Origin: Cornus controversa
Lineage: Eukaryota > Streptophyta > Magnoliopsida > Cornales > Cornaceae
Reading direction: 5' to 3'
Length of the DNA: 64,000 nucleotides
Assembly (NCBI GenBank): GCA_026545225.1
Contig: CM048846.1
Location: 18,526,501 to 18,590,500, forward strand
Below, piece after piece: positions 46,701-59,919 of this stretch; the stretch's first letter is position 1; each line of letters starts with the position of its first letter. The notes below the pieces were generated by a model that was not told the DNA's origin, did not search any database, and saw only the letters and a list, made by a program, of their open reading frames with translations. Made by a program: the position numbers and the translations under genes.

Positions 46701-49700
46701 TAAACTCCAACCAAGAAATGATAAGTGCAATACAGAGGACCTGTGTAAAGCACTACAAGCTCCACAAATATGCACATCATAAGATATGCTAAACATAACA
46801 CTACAACTGCGAAATAAGGAACATTAACCATATTATGGAAGAAATAAGATCAGGAAATTGATAATAACACCTTACAAAAAGAAATGTCTGGTCCGTAAAT
46901 GAAAAGAAAGTACTGAACAACAAAAAAAGAAATAAAAATATATTAAACCACTGCAAATATTGATATAACAACCACATTAAATGACGAGCTAAATTATTTC
47001 TGGAGTTAATAGTGATAAGAAGACTTAAGAGCTAACTGAAATAACATATTGAATTTTGAGGCATTTATGCTTCAGGGGAAGCGGAATCTTTGATCATAGG
47101 CTTCCAGCAACATCACAAAAGGCAACAATGGAGTGCCTTACATGGAGAACATGCAACTTTGCAGTATGTTTTCTATAGAAATGAAAAACATAACTACAAC
47201 TCCAAGCTGCATATATAAAATTATAAATAATTCATAAACTAAGATACGCTTACTTAAATCCACTAGAAAACAAAGAACCTGGTTTTTCTTGTTAGGGTGT
47301 TTCTCTACTTTATCAATGAACTGGTCAATCTTGTCATCTATCTTCTTTTCAAGCTCCACGTCACCACATTGCACCTATACAAAATGGTTACAACATAAAA
47401 AAGGGTAGAGTACAATATGAAGTGAAACACTGTACATGTTGGAACATCAATCTCAAAACAATGACAAACTATTTAAAAAAACTAACACAAAGGAACACAT
47501 TCTAACTTTATTTCAGACAATCACTAAATCATCTGCTCCAGCTAAGATTCCACCAGCAAGAGCATTTATTCTTTTATGAATTGGAATATCGATCTCAAAA
47601 CAATGATAACCTATTTTAAAAACTAACTCACACAAGGAATACATTTTTGCTTTATTTCTGGCAATCACTAAACCACTTGCTCCAATTAAGATTCCAACAG
47701 CAAGAGCTTATGATAGCAAGTTTAGCGAAGTGATGCAGTTCCAAAATATTATACTCCCTCAATTCCAGACTTTCCAGTGTAAATTTGAATCCTGAAGGCA
47801 TGTAGAGGTTGTCTTCAAAATGAAAAGGAAAGTTTCAAATGGAAATTTATGCTTGGTTTGGTAGGAGGGATGGAAAAATGGAGGGAAGGGATAGGAGAAC
47901 TATTGGAAGAGACATCCCTAGAGAAGGCGGGTGCTAATCCCTGGTTGAGTGGAGGGGAAGGGAAGGAAAGAGGTAATATTGGTATTTTACTGTTATAGCA
48001 TTAATTATTTAAATCAATACGCTTAAAAAATTACCACAAAGTATACTCTGTCAATAAAAACCTATGTCATTTAAAAATGCTGTAAAAGAATTTTTTATTT
48101 TTTTCCTAAAAGATAATGCTGTAAAAGAATGTTAATGTATTATAAATGTATAAGGTCAGCCTTGCACAAAAAAAACTTCATGCAACGTTTTATAGGGAGG
48201 ATTGGAGAGAAGCTATGAGGGAAAAGGAGGAAGGAGGTCTATCTTAAAGGCCAAGAGAAAGGAAGGGAAGATGGAGGTCTCCCTCTGGACTGGTTAAAAA
48301 TTTCCGCCCATAAGTGGACTAAAATTTTTACCCATTCACAAAAAGAACTTTTAATTATTTAAGGGTATAGGGGTCAAACATCACCATACCACTTCTCTCA
48401 TTCATTTTCTCAGCCAACCAGCATGAGAAAAATGCTTCTTCATTTTTCCAAGGGTAGCTCTTTCATCCCTCCCACTTTCTTTTCGTCCCAATTTCTCATC
48501 ATTTCTACCAAACAGAGAATTAATGATGATTGTCAAAAATAGAAGATAAAAAAAAAGTTCAGAGACCAGCAACAAATCAATTACACACAGATTTGTAAGG
48601 GGGAAAAAGGTTCAAAACATATAACAGTAATTCATCATAGAAGACAGACATCACCACTATTATGCCAGCACAAGAAACTCAACTCAACTCCAATAGAGGT
48701 TAGCTGCCTAGCTGGTTACTGCGAAGGTTCAATAGAAGGATGTCGTGTTGGCTTCGGAATAGGGCTTGAAATGGAGCAGGTTCAACCTGAGATCCGATCT
48801 AAAATCCAATTCAACATTTCTCAATTTTAATTTGGAAACCAATTCCAAAATGGGTCAAATGCAAATCTTCCTTATAAGATCCTTCATGGATCTGAGTCGG
48901 ATCCGGATACGGGTAATCATAGAAGGGATGGGATTTAACTCAACTGAAGGAAGAGGAGTCATGGCGATGTAATTGTAATATTCGTTTCAAGCCAATTTTA
49001 AGGTGAAGGTTTTGTGATAAGAATGCGGAAGTAGAACAATGGTGGTGTTTAAGGAGACTACAATCATGGTTCCAAAAATAAATGATCATGATGGCAGGAG
49101 TGATGATCATGATTGCCTTAAAGAAAATTACCTAAAGAAAGTAGTGATGGCTTTAAAGTAGAAAATGATGTGGGTGAGGTGATCTTGCAGTGGTAGAATC
49201 GGTGATACTGTAAATGAGGTTCAGTTGGTAGAAGTAGATCACGATGTAGTACTTTGACTGGAGCCAATGAAGAAATGGCATGGTGGGCTGTAAGGTAGCA
49301 AAAATTTGGAGAGGTGGAAAAGATGGTGACAAAATATGGGGAAAATAGAAGTGGCTGCAATGAGGTAGCAATGCTCCAAAGGGTACCAACAGTATTATAC
49401 ATTGTGACTGGCAGTCACATTGTTGGAGGCATTGGTTATAATACTGGTCTCAGCTATAATGGACTTACGAATCCAAGTACATCATATAGTTGATGTTGTA
49501 TTGTAGCTGGAGTGCAAAGAAAAGAGCAGGGAACGACCTTCCTAGAACCCAAGGTTGCTTGTAAACTCTCTGTTACTTGTTATAAAGGAATGCAACTTCA
49601 TTGTCAGGTAAAAACCAATGCAAAGGAAAAGCAGGTTTTTCTTTCCTACTTTTACCTTCGATAAGGAATAACCCTGGTTGAGTGGACAAATGGTGGGGTG

Positions 49701-52700
49701 GGTTAAGTAAATATTCACCACCCCCCCCCCCCCCCCCCCCCCAAAATGGTAGTTCAGTAGTGGTATTGGTGGTGGTTAAGAAGAAGTAATATTATTATTC
49801 AAAGTAGAGGTGGTCGCTTATGTAAGGCCTTGTATATGTTAAGTTTGGACCAAGCTTCAGTTAGTTTCTCAAGGCGCCATATGAGAAATTTGCAAAAGAC
49901 ACATCTCATGATATTCACAAGTTTCACTATGAATTTAATTTCAAAGTTATCAAAATTAGGTTTTAATATTGAATTGCAGATCAGCCATTAAGAGCTCCGA
50001 TTGAGTGTAAAATTTTCGCCCCCATCCAATTACATCACAATCCCCCAAACCAAATAGTTTCAGAAAGTTGCACCCAACCATCATATCCCAAATCAAATTG
50101 ACAGGTCTACTGTTTCATTTCAAATTTTAAGAGAATGGTCCTTGTGATAAATTTAAAAAGGTCTACTATTTCATCAAAATTTGCAGCCAACCATCATATT
50201 TCAAATTTTCAGCCATCATTTCCAATTACTTTCTTAGGCATCATCAAGTATATAATCAACAGACACTAAATACATCCAACTGATAATAGAATCTACTTCA
50301 CTTTTAGGGGGAAAAAAATCACTTACATATGTAATTTCAAACAGTTCCAAATCAATGTCCTTGGGCCGCACAAGGCCTAAAGCTCTATGGAACAAAATTG
50401 TGTGGAGAATGCCTGCACAAATATTCACCATAATCATTTGTTTAAGTGGAAGACAAACAAATTTGTACTAAATACATGTAAAAAGAGAGAGGTAGAGAGC
50501 TATCAAGGTAAAGTTGAGACAAAAGTTTAATAAAGGAAAAACAACAATCTTGCAACTTACATTAGAGAGAGAGAGAGAGAGAGTTTCTGGCATAAAACAA
50601 TACCACCAGGATATTGTTTACTACTATGTAAACGCAAGAACCTTGATTAGAAACTTATAAACCAAGAACCTTAATTAGAAACATACGAACTGGGCATCAG
50701 AAAATAAATTAACCACCAAGCCAAGCACTGAACAGAGAACTAAATTCAATGAGGATTCATCCCATTTTCTTTACAATCACAGCTTTTTTTTGTTTTTTGT
50801 TTTTTTTTTAACTTCAGCATGTTTGTCATAGTGACATATGCATAACTAGATTATATACAAATTGAAGAAACATGATAACCAGCTCAGAAAATAACCTCCT
50901 TCAGTGCCACAAAAAGCAAAAACTATCAACTAGACTATCCTTTGTACAGCCTTCATCACAATACAATTTCGTCTGAGCAATTCCATCAATCATTTATAGT
51001 CTTGAAGAACAAATACAGAATCAAAGAATGTTCCTTTCTTTCCCAGTGAAAGGGAGAGGAACATTACCAACTTTGAACCATCCATATCATTACGTTTTTA
51101 AGCATTTAGATAACTTAATAGAATAATTGATTTACCCATTCAATTTTTACTAAATTAATAAAAAAATAAGAAAAAATCAGATGGTGAAATACACATAAAA
51201 ATTTTCTCCATTTAAATTTAAAGAGAATGAACTTCATCTGGATACTAATTCCACCGAACAACCTGAATAAGCCAGATAGGACAATTGTGCAAGCATTTTT
51301 TTCAAGGAAAAAAAACTGAAATTCACCAAGTTTAATTGGGAAACTGGAAACTCTTTTACTGGTCTTACATCAATAATATACACACATGACACGAGTAACA
51401 TCAAGATAGAAAAAAATTTGTGTCCTCTCTTCAAACTATAATATCCAAAATATTTTCAATAAATATGCATTTTGACCTTTTGGTAGAAGGTTCAATTCAA
51501 AAAATAAATAAATGATTAAGAATATGCTAGTTAGATCGAGGCAGAGTAAAATATGGAGCGGAAAAAAAGGTACATGATACGTACATGTATAGCATCTCTC
51601 TTCAAAAATCGGCACAAGAAAATTAGAACATAAAAATCTGCATATATATGTATACAGATATAATATGAATGCTAATAAAAAATTGTGGCAAAAAATACTA
51701 TAGCATTTATATATATCTGTTTATATATATTACAATAATCATTATCTGTATACTATTTTGTTATTTTTTCAACCATATCCCAATATCAATGCAAATTAAA
51801 AGAGTGATGAAACAAATTCATGTTTGCAAAAGTATTATAAAACATTTATAGAGTTACATATTTATTTGCTTAGATATCTTACCTTTTTTACTTGTCAAAA
51901 AATAGATCTTCTATTTTTCATCTCAATTATTAATATATAGTTCTCATAAACTACGTATAATTACATAATCGAATTAATTCATCATAACATTTAACAGAAT
52001 ACCTAGATATATAGTATTATATGATACTAATTATGGATTAAAACTATTACCATTCCTGCTGACTCGGAAAACGAAGTGATTACTTGTGTTAGATTAATTG
52101 TTGATCATGTTACTATTATTGCACATTTCTTTTAAACATCCCTTTTCTCTTCTAATAAACAATTAAAGTCAACACAAACTTCCTTTAAAAAAATATGTAA
52201 ATGAAGTATTTTTCATAACGTATAATATTTTAAATACACGTACTATACAATTCAACTCAAGAAAACGAGTATTATTCATTAAGTTTGAAACTTGTAAGGA
52301 AACAAAAGTTTTGTTTGTATTATATGTATATTATACACGTTTTTACCAACTATGGATCCAGGTTGTTTATATGTAGGGGAATAGCTACCTCCATTATAGA
52401 GCCCATCACCATTGAACAAGAAAAAAAATACCAAATAAATAAATGGCTCACACTGAAGGATTTAAGTTAACATACAATAAGTACAAAAAATAAAAATTGA
52501 GATAATTACTATATGCCAAAATGTTCCGTGAATCAGATTTCAAATCCTACAAATATCATCAGTCAAGTAAATGAATCCTCCTTGAAAATTCAGTATTTAC
52601 GAAAATTGTTTATATTAGTAAAGCAAACAATAAGCAGAATCGAACACATCTATGATCATACTATGCATATATATAATAGCATAAAAGTAAAACGTTGTAG

Positions 52701-53060
52701 ATTTTTATGAATGAACAAAACAAGCCACTCAATTCACTCACTAACTTACATCGCAGAACTTCTCGAATCTCGAAGTGCTCCGCCTCCTATAAACATGTAA
52801 AATTACAATTTCGATCAATGAACAACGCTATCTATACACTGAAAGCATAAGTGTATGCTCGTGATTGTACCTGAGAATTAGCAATTACTAGGATTGAAAT
52901 AGACTATGAAGATGCCAATTTTCAAACGAAGACAAAAAAAAAGAATGTTAAATTTAAACTTATAAGAGTGCGTACAAGTGTGTGTATGTGTATATGTGTG
53001 TATTTGCAGAGAGAAAAAGGGGCTTACCAGTTCTTTGAGTTGGCAAACTTCGCAGTTCAT
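43748..53060 (-). CDS. ATG101: Autophagy-related protein 101 (ATG101), seven exons
   Basis: Exons on the minus strand: 53028-53060, 52750-52786, 50327-50412, 47279-47374, 46453-46618, 46190-46355, 43748-43823. They join with GT-AG sites and matching phases into 660 nt, 219 aa plus TGA, the usual length for ATG101. Known role: a HORMA-domain subunit that stabilises ATG13 and bridges to other factors in the ATG1/ULK kinase complex starting autophagosome formation. Seen: start MNCEVCQLKEL; HRALGLVRPKDIDLELFEIT; VEKHPNKKNQICLSFYEVK; the WF-finger region NKQPTWFSNKVE (Trp-Phe pair that recruits partners in animals); WEQWYINLNVV; REVLFQIIKFVNEKKDHVPP; C-terminus MDMFKRMLQTGHPTMLS. The order and wording follow Arabidopsis ATG101. 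No key segment is missing. Introns 2, 3 and 6 are 2.3-2.9 kb and hold repeats; the others are short. Likely the one fully functional conserved gene here. Confidence 0.96.
43831..43966. repeat. 68-bp tandem duplication at the last ATG101 acceptor
   Basis: 43831-43898 and 43899-43966 are identical but for one base (AGGCAGAGCACAC(T/A)ATTAATT...CACCTAACAAC). It lies in intron 6, ending about 8 bases from the exon 7 acceptor, so the sequence upstream of the 3' splice site is present twice. Confidence 0.95.
47850..48520. mobile_element. MITE-like TIR element in ATG101 intron 3
   Basis: The left end GCTTGGTTTGGTAGGAGGGA and the inverted right end ATTCTCTGTTTGGTAGAAATG share GTTTGGTAG, followed by A/G-rich GGA..GGG stretches that are C/T-rich at the other end. 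Typical of plant MITEs; superfamily and target duplication not settled. Confidence 0.5.
48700..49720. other. Unrecognised block in ATG101 intron 3
   Basis: About 1 kb of higher GC than the rest of the intron (GGATCCGGATACGGGT, TGATCATGATGGCAGG and similar). Short frames on both strands, none recognised. Probably a degraded insertion. Confidence 0.35.
49721..49742. repeat. Poly(C) run of 22
   Basis: Uninterrupted C homopolymer in ATG101 intron 3, preceded by CACCA; the length may be unreliable in the assembly. Confidence 0.9.
51020..51470. repeat. Dispersed repeat copy in ATG101 intron 2
   Basis: Collinear with blocks at 9.24-9.48, 9.84-9.96 and 12.43-12.61 kb. It lacks the TIR element and solo LTR found there, so it shows the uninterrupted form. 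Confidence 0.75.
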
Positions 53061-54200
53061 AATACCCGTTGACTATAAACACAGATCGTGCAGGGACAGT
53101 TGGAGAGCGAACACAATCTTTGCTTCGTGTGAATTTTAGTTGAAGAGAGGGATTGAACCCTAGAATTTTTTTTTTTTTTGGGGTGTGTTTTCGTGTTTGT
53201 CCTACTTACCCGACAAGAAAGTTTGCGTCTATGTGAACTGCAGCGAAACCTGTTGCTTCCACTTCACATGTAAAGTACAATATAAAAAATAAATAAAAAC
53301 GAAATAACCATTAGGTGTGGACAAAGACGACCCACGAACCTACCGAATTCCATCAGAGTGAGGGTTAGGCATGGTAATGAATTAAGAATTGAATTTACTA
53401 TTAAAACCAAATATAAAAGGTCCGACGTTTGAGGAGTATTATCTCCTCGTTCATTTATATTCATTCTCTTTTTCGTTTAGATTTGATGTGGAACAAAAAA
53501 AATCCCTCTTATAATAGTGTTTTTTCTTACTTCCCATAACAAAACAAAAAATACTATTCTTGTCAATTTAACCTATCACATTCAGCCTCTATAGGACGGG
53601 TTTCAAATCATTATAATAAGATAAGAGACGAATTTGAAAAAAGAGTTCAAAATCATTAACTCATTCGATTAATAATAAATATTATTTTATTAACTATAGT
53701 TTTTCTTTTTATTACTTTTATGATAATTTTAAATTTTAATAATATTTTGCTTTTATGATTGTTAAGTATTTGTCTTATACTTAAACTTTGGGGGGAAAAA
53801 AGAATTATCTTAAATTTTTTCAAATTTAAATTTATTTTCTTAAAAGAAAAATGTATAACGGAATGTCCTAACTTGCCCGACTTTGTTGCTGAGTTAGACA
53901 TTTGGGAGTTTAGGAAGAGGATTTTATTTGTGGAACAGGTTTGAGATAAGGGTACCCCATCCCAAACCTATCCCATTGGCATCCCTAATAATACTTATGA
54001 CATGATAATTAGATAAATACTAAGGAAAAGAAGGTAAGAAAAAAAAATGCTCCTTTGAATAAGTAGATGGAAAAAGAATGTTTCATTTAATTAGAAAAAA
54101 TTATTAAAATATAAAAAAGGAAAATAAATATTCCATTATTACCTAAGTGTTACTATTTTTAGTTTAATAAATCCTTTCTTTTCACTTTTCATTTTCTTCT
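53061..54200. other. ATG101 5' flank and intergenic region
   Basis: 53061-53160 should be the 5' UTR and start of the promoter, with a T-run at about 53168-53180. No clear TATA box chosen. Beyond 53.2 kb, AT-rich with no gene seen. Confidence 0.45.
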
Positions 54201-56371
54201 TGTTAGAAATAGTGTCTTAAATTCCTATAGTAATATATTTCTATTTGGGAGTTGTGTTTTAATTAGGAAAATACTTGTTCGTGTATATTTGGACTCCTAG
54301 TCATAGTATTCCTTATCCTAAATGAAATTGAATTTAAGTTATGGGTTAGGAGTTATGAGAATGAGAGATATGTAATCTCATCAGGGATTAGTTAGGTTTG
54401 TGAGGGTCTCGCCCTCACACGACTCCTAGAGATATGGTTAATGATTAGTAGGGTGGAAAGAACACTGATTACAATCTAGAGAAATCTCAATAGATGTTAC
54501 AACGAGTTTTACTTGCAAGTGGGGTCAATTAATCAGATTGTTTGGTCATGATAGTTAGAAAACCGCAATGATTGACTTATTAAGAAACCTACAATGGGGA
54601 TAATCAGGGTTTTACAAGAGGAGGAAACATCTTAACATGTATTCCAAAGACCAAGGAGGAAGTGAGTCAATAGGTGAAACGCCAGAAACCAAACTGCCTC
54701 GTAGGAATCGTTCGTGGGTGAAAGTCCCTAAATGATGATCAAGTTTTGTGCAAATTTGAAACTAAAATTAATTGTTTGAATCAATTATGGTGGAAAGTGA
54801 TGATTAACTTGATGGATTTTGAGTCAAGGTGGAGATTGTTGGATAACATGTCCCAAATTTAGATTCCTATTATTACTAGGTTTCTATTTTAGAGTTTTAT
54901 TTTATTTATGAAAAGTCATGTTGGGATATACCTTGGCTCAAAGGAATTTTTAATCCTTGTCCAACAAAGAATGTGGTTTAGAACTCTATAAATAGGTACC
55001 TAAGTTGTGGGTTGACACTTATAGGAATAAGAGTGAGACAGATGCAACCTCATGAAAAATCAGTTGGGTGTATGAGGGTCTTTGATTTTTCTACCTCACA
55101 TAACTTGTAACAATTTAGTTTATAGGTTAGTATAGTGGATATAACACCAATGGTGAGTAAGGAATCTCGTGGAGTGGTACATGTGATCGACTCGAGTAAA
55201 GCCACCATACTTTGAAGGAGGAGTTGTGTACATAGTTCGATATTAGGTATTCTCTACCATTTTAATTTCTTTACAAAACTATAGTGAAATTTCTTCTCAT
55301 AAGTGAATGTAGGTCGGGTTGTGTTGAACCACGTTAATCTTGTGTAATTATTTGTTTATGATTCGATCTCTAAATGTGTGTTTTAGTTGGCACAACAAGT
55401 GGTATCAAAGTTGAAGATACTTCTCAAAGAGTTCGTCCATTATCTAAAGAATATCAAGAAAACACAATAAGTCTCAACAACTATTGCAACGAGTTTCAGT
55501 TCTAGGTAAAGTGGAGTTAGTTAATCAAATTGAATGGTCAGAATATCGTGATGGGTTACATGGCATGAAGCTCGACTAATTAAGTTGGAGGTTTAACTAA
55601 TCGTGCAATGCAAATTGGGGATAATCAGAATTGTGCACGAAGATTATTGACATCTTGTCATGCAATCTAAAGTGCAAAGGGAAACTGAATACTTAGACAA
55701 AATACCCTAAATCAAACTAGGTCTCAAGAATGAACTATGGGCCAAAGTTCTGAAACAGTGATTCAGTTTGTATGCGAGATTGAAATTTTAGGTAATGTGG
55801 AGATTGTTAAGATTTGTATCTCAAATTTCTATAATAATTATATTTTTATATTAAAATTGTATTTAAATTAATTTTTCATTCATATGCCCGACCTTATTCA
55901 TTTGAAAAAATGACAAGGATGATGATGGTGATTTTAATTAGAAATTTTTTTGTTGGGTGTATATTTGGATTCCAAGGAATTGTACTTCTTGTTCAACAAG
56001 AAATTGATGTTAAGACTTTATAGACAAATGCCTAGGTTTCGAGATGGGGCTTAAGAAAATGAGAGATGTAATCTTATAAAAGAGTAGTTAGGTATGTTAT
56101 TGTCTTGCCTCTTCCACCTCATATGACTCGTAGAGATGTGATTATGATTGGTAGACTAGAGAGAACACCAATGGAGAGCAAGATATCTCATGGAGTAGTA
56201 TGTCTATTGTTGAGTGTTCTTCCTGATGTAAATTCTTTACAAAATTACAAGAGTCTCTTCTCAAACCTGGAAATAGGTTAAGTTGTGCCAAATTACATTA
56301 AATCTCATATTTTTGTATGATTGTTTATTATTAATGATTGGATACATTTGTGTGCTTCTACTGGCCCAACG
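54201..56371 (+). mobile_element. Tandem LTR array: LTR-internal-LTR-internal-LTR, non-coding
   Basis: LTR A starts at 54201 (TGTTAGAAATAG; shortened), LTR B is 54837-55397 (561 bp, TGTTGGATAAC to GGCACAACA), and LTR C is about 55805-56371. LTR B is followed by AGTGGTATCAAAG, an initiator-tRNA-like primer site. LTRs B and C are each preceded by GTGGAGAT. The two internal parts (about 350-410 bp) are related to each other (CAACGAGTTT.., GGGGATAATCAG) and have no coding frame. Flanks CTTCT and CTCCT agree at 4 of 5 bases, if LTR C ends at 56371. Copia-like LTR style; diverged, so old. Confidence 0.75.
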
Positions 56372-57358
56372 CTCCTCATAAATAACAAAATTACAAAGAG
56401 TAAAATATTTGAGGCCTTTTAGGAATGGCTATCACACATTCTCATCCAATTTACGAGTTTTTAAGAACTTAAACAACACCTTTGAGATTCGAATCTCTTA
56501 CTACAATGCCAACAAAACAGAGATTGGAGAGACAATAAAGGACTTGAAAGGATAAGGAGGAGTTCACTAGAACCAGAATCCTCTCGATCATGTCATTTTC
56601 GTCATATAATTTTTCTATGCCTAATGCAACAACTTTATATCAACAATTACGTAAATGTGTTAAATTCTTGATTTAATGGTGTTACAATGTTGCAACACAC
56701 TGTAATATAATGCATAGGTATTATATCTTCAACATAAATATGTTGCATAACTTTTTTAAAGTTGTTGCATGAGTGTTGTATTTTGTGATGTAGATGTATT
56801 ACATTGTAATATAATTGTGTTCCACAAGTGTATAGAATGAGTGAACAAGATTTTCTAAATAGGAGGGGATCCAGATTCGAGTTCACTAACCCCTTAAATA
56901 GTAATTTTTGGGAGGCGATATTCGTCTCTCTTTTTCTACCATTGTGCTCCAATTTTTTTTAAAATGACAATTCTAACCCTAACATCATAAGTAAATGATT
57001 ATTTTTTCTCAAATACCATAACTACCCATTCAGATGTATAACGATCTTTTTGTCTCCCCCTCCCTCTCCAATCTTTAATGGTAATATTGTTTTACTTTCC
57101 TCAAGGCTTAGAAAAGGGCGAGCATCTTAGCAACAAAGGTCGTAAGATTTTACCAAAATGTGATCCATAGATCTTCTCATGAGTATCTCGTATTAGAATC
57201 AAACATGCAATTTAGAAGGTCATATTGGTCGTGTTTTTAAGTTTGATTGTTATTCTAAAAAATTGTTGAAATTTTTTGTTTGTTTTTAAATTTGAAATTA
57301 TATGGGATTCTCATGAGAATTTGGTTACAACATTGAATAATGTTGTTAATTTAGGTTA
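56372..57358. other. Intergenic region, nothing recognised
   Basis: AT-rich with several GTTGCA.ATGTTGTA-like motifs at 56.68-56.82 kb. No gene recognised. Confidence 0.4.
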
Positions 57359-58855
57359 GGGTAAATTACCCCAACCTCCCCTGAGGTTTGGGCTTATTAC
57401 CCTTACATTAAATATTTTAAAAAATAACTCTCACCCCCTTGTCAGAGTGAAGATCCGTTGAAATAATTAAAAGCAACAAAAAATTTACCATATTACCCTT
57501 AATGTAAACATCAAAATTCCAATTCTTTCCCAACTCCACCATCCCCCTGCGCCACCACCCCACACTCTCTCTCTCTCTTTCTATATATATATATATGTAT
57601 ATATATCACCACCACCGTCACTCTCCACCACTGGTCCAAGCAAAAAATGCTTGCAAATTAGGAAAAAAATCTACCATCGCCCCCTCTTTCCACCTCGCCG
57701 CCACTGATTCTCACCACCACCGTCACTCTCCACCACTGGTCCAAGTAAATAATGCTTGCAAATTGAAAAAAAAAATCCACCATCGCCCCCTCTCCACCTC
57801 ACCGCCACTGATTCTCACCGTCCACTGCACCACCATCGGCCCCTCTCCTAAACCCACCAACAATTGCAACCCAAACAACCCCCAATCGGACCTCCTCTCT
57901 CCACTTTGCCACCACTGATTATCACCGTCCACTGCACCACCATTGACGCCTCTCCTAAACCTACCAATAATTGCAACCCAAATAACACCCAATCGGACCC
58001 CTCTCTCTATATCAAAAAGTAACCATGGTGTCCAAAATCATCAAGAAAACCCAAATAAAAACCATTGAAGCCATCGTGGGAAGAAGAAAAATAAAGAAAA
58101 CCTATCATCAGTAATGAACCTTTTGGGTTTGGTTAGATGCTCAAGAACCCCCAATTAAGAAATTTGAAAATCCAATTGAGGGATTTGGAAACCCAATTGA
58201 TGAGTCTGTTGGAGAGATATCTAGGGTGGGCTATATTGGAGATTCAAATGGTGGATGCAAACGACAGCCGGAGCCACACTGTTGTTGGAAGAATTATGTG
58301 GTGGGGTGGTGGTTGGGTGCTGTTAAAATGAGTACTTGTAGTGGAAGAGAGATGAGCGAGAGTAGAGAGGCCGACAATGGTGGGGGAAGGAATTGGTGGT
58401 GGAGGAGAGAGATCCAAAAGGCAAGAGAGGCAATGGTGGCAGAGGAACGTCGTGGTGGAGGAGGAGAAAGAACCGAGAGAGGAAAAGCAGTTCCTGCGGA
58501 GGGGTTGCTCTGTGTCAGTTGTCCTGTAATGTCCATATACGCTTTCTTCACACACACACACACACACACACAAATATATATATATATATAATAATAATGA
58601 TAATAGGTATATTAATGATATATATTAAAAATGAAATATTTTATTTAGTATTTTTTTATATAACATAGGATTAAATTTATTGAAGGGTATATTTGGTATT
58701 TTAAGAAATTTGACTAACGGCTTTAACATTCCTTTAACAGAATTGGAGTTGATGATAATATCAACATACCTCAAGGGAGGTTGATGAATTTTTTTTTAAA
58801 ACTTTCATCTGAGAGTAATAAACTCGAACCTCATGGGAGGTCTGGGAATTTACCC
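57359..58855. mobile_element. TIR element with 9-bp target duplication (Mutator-like), 1497 bp
   Basis: The left end GGGTAAATTACCCCAACCTC and the inverted right end GGGTAAATTCCCAGACCTC match, and CC.TGAGGTT.G.G.TTATTAC continues the match. Flanks TTTAGGTTA and TTTAGTTTA agree at 8 of 9 bases. The interior holds a two-copy direct repeat (CACCACTGGTCCAAG.AAA) at 57.6-57.84 kb, a CT tract (57.57 kb) and (CA)n(TA)n (58.55 kb). Proline/histidine-rich frames here are composition artefacts. No transposase. Confidence 0.85.
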
Positions 58856-58889
58856 TTTAGTTTATGTATATGCATTTGGAGCAACAGAT

Positions 58890-59175
58890 TTTTAAGTTAT
58901 TTCAAGTCTTATATGACAAAAATTGTTGAAGGGTGATGTACTTAGATGTGTGCCTCGTGAGTGTAATAAAGCTGTTCATGCCTTGAGTAAGAGAGTTCTT
59001 GACAGACAACAACAATTCATGGAGCGGGTGGATTGGCTTGGTTGGTTTTTGGACATTCTAAAAGATAAATGTAATGTTGTTTTTGTTGAATCATTTTGTT
59101 TTTTGGAAATCAAATTATCTCTTTGCCAGCGAATAAAAGGATTAGAGGAAGTAAAAAAGGTAAAAAAAAATTAAA
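58890..59175 (+). pseudogene. RNase H-like domain fragment
   Basis: The frame reads VLRCVPRECNKAVHALSKRV and then WLGWFLDILKDKC, matching the C-terminal RxxNxxAHxLAK signature of the plant reverse-transcriptase-like RNase H domain (LINE-borne or free-standing). Only the last part of the domain is present; the catalytic acidic residues upstream are missing. Confidence 0.6.
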
Positions 59176-59330
59176 GTTTATAGTGAAAAGGGTAGTTATA
59201 GCATTATAAATAAGAGATGATGCATTAATGAGCTTAGAGGCCCTGTTGTCATTTCTTTTAAAAGAAAAAAGAAAAATTTAGTGCAATAGTAGAAAAGAAG
59301 AGTGAAAATTAATGAATCTCTAATTTTTTT

Positions 59331-59535
59331 ATCTTTCAAAAAGTAAAAATATATATATAGAAAGAATATGAGAGTTACACCTCATTTGGATTGAGGGTAT
59401 TTGAAAGAAAATGAGAGGACAATTTGTTGAGATTTTTATCTTTCAAAAAGTAAAAATATATATATAGAAAGAATATGAGAGTTACACCTCGTTTGGGTTG
59501 AGGGTATTTGAAAGGAAAGGAGAGGACATTGGAGA
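59331..59535. repeat. Tandem duplication, about 107 bp
   Basis: ATCTTTCAAAAAGTAAAAAT, then GAATATGAGAGTTACACCTC and TTTGG.TTGAGGGTATTTGA, start at 59331 and again at 59438 with few differences. Confidence 0.9.
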
Positions 59536-59919
59536 GATTGCTTATTTTGTGTTTGTTTAAAAAAATGAGATAAATAATAGGATTAGGAGGGATAGCCTTT
59601 GAATATTGCTTTGTTATCCTTTCTAAAATGAGAGAATTTGAAAGAAAAAACAAAATTAGGAAAGTTGGTAATTACTCTTCTTGTCCCTGTGTTTTAAACA
59701 AATAAAACGATCTTTTCATTTATTTTCTCTCCACCATCTTTTCCAAACATGATGAAGGTTACCACTTACCACTATCCTTCCTCTTCCTTCCTTAATTATT
59801 CAACATGAGGAGAGTTTTTTTTTCTTTTTTCTGGATGCAAAGATAAAAAAAAAAAAAATTACATAGTAGGAACAAAAAGAAAAGAAACATCCACCTCTAT
59901 GGCTTGTAAAGGCTAAGAG

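Noticed and set aside
57595-58668. Pro/His/Thr-rich and Arg/Gly-rich frames
   Set aside because: Lie inside a TIR element with matching ends and are composition artefacts of CCACC and GGTGG repeats.
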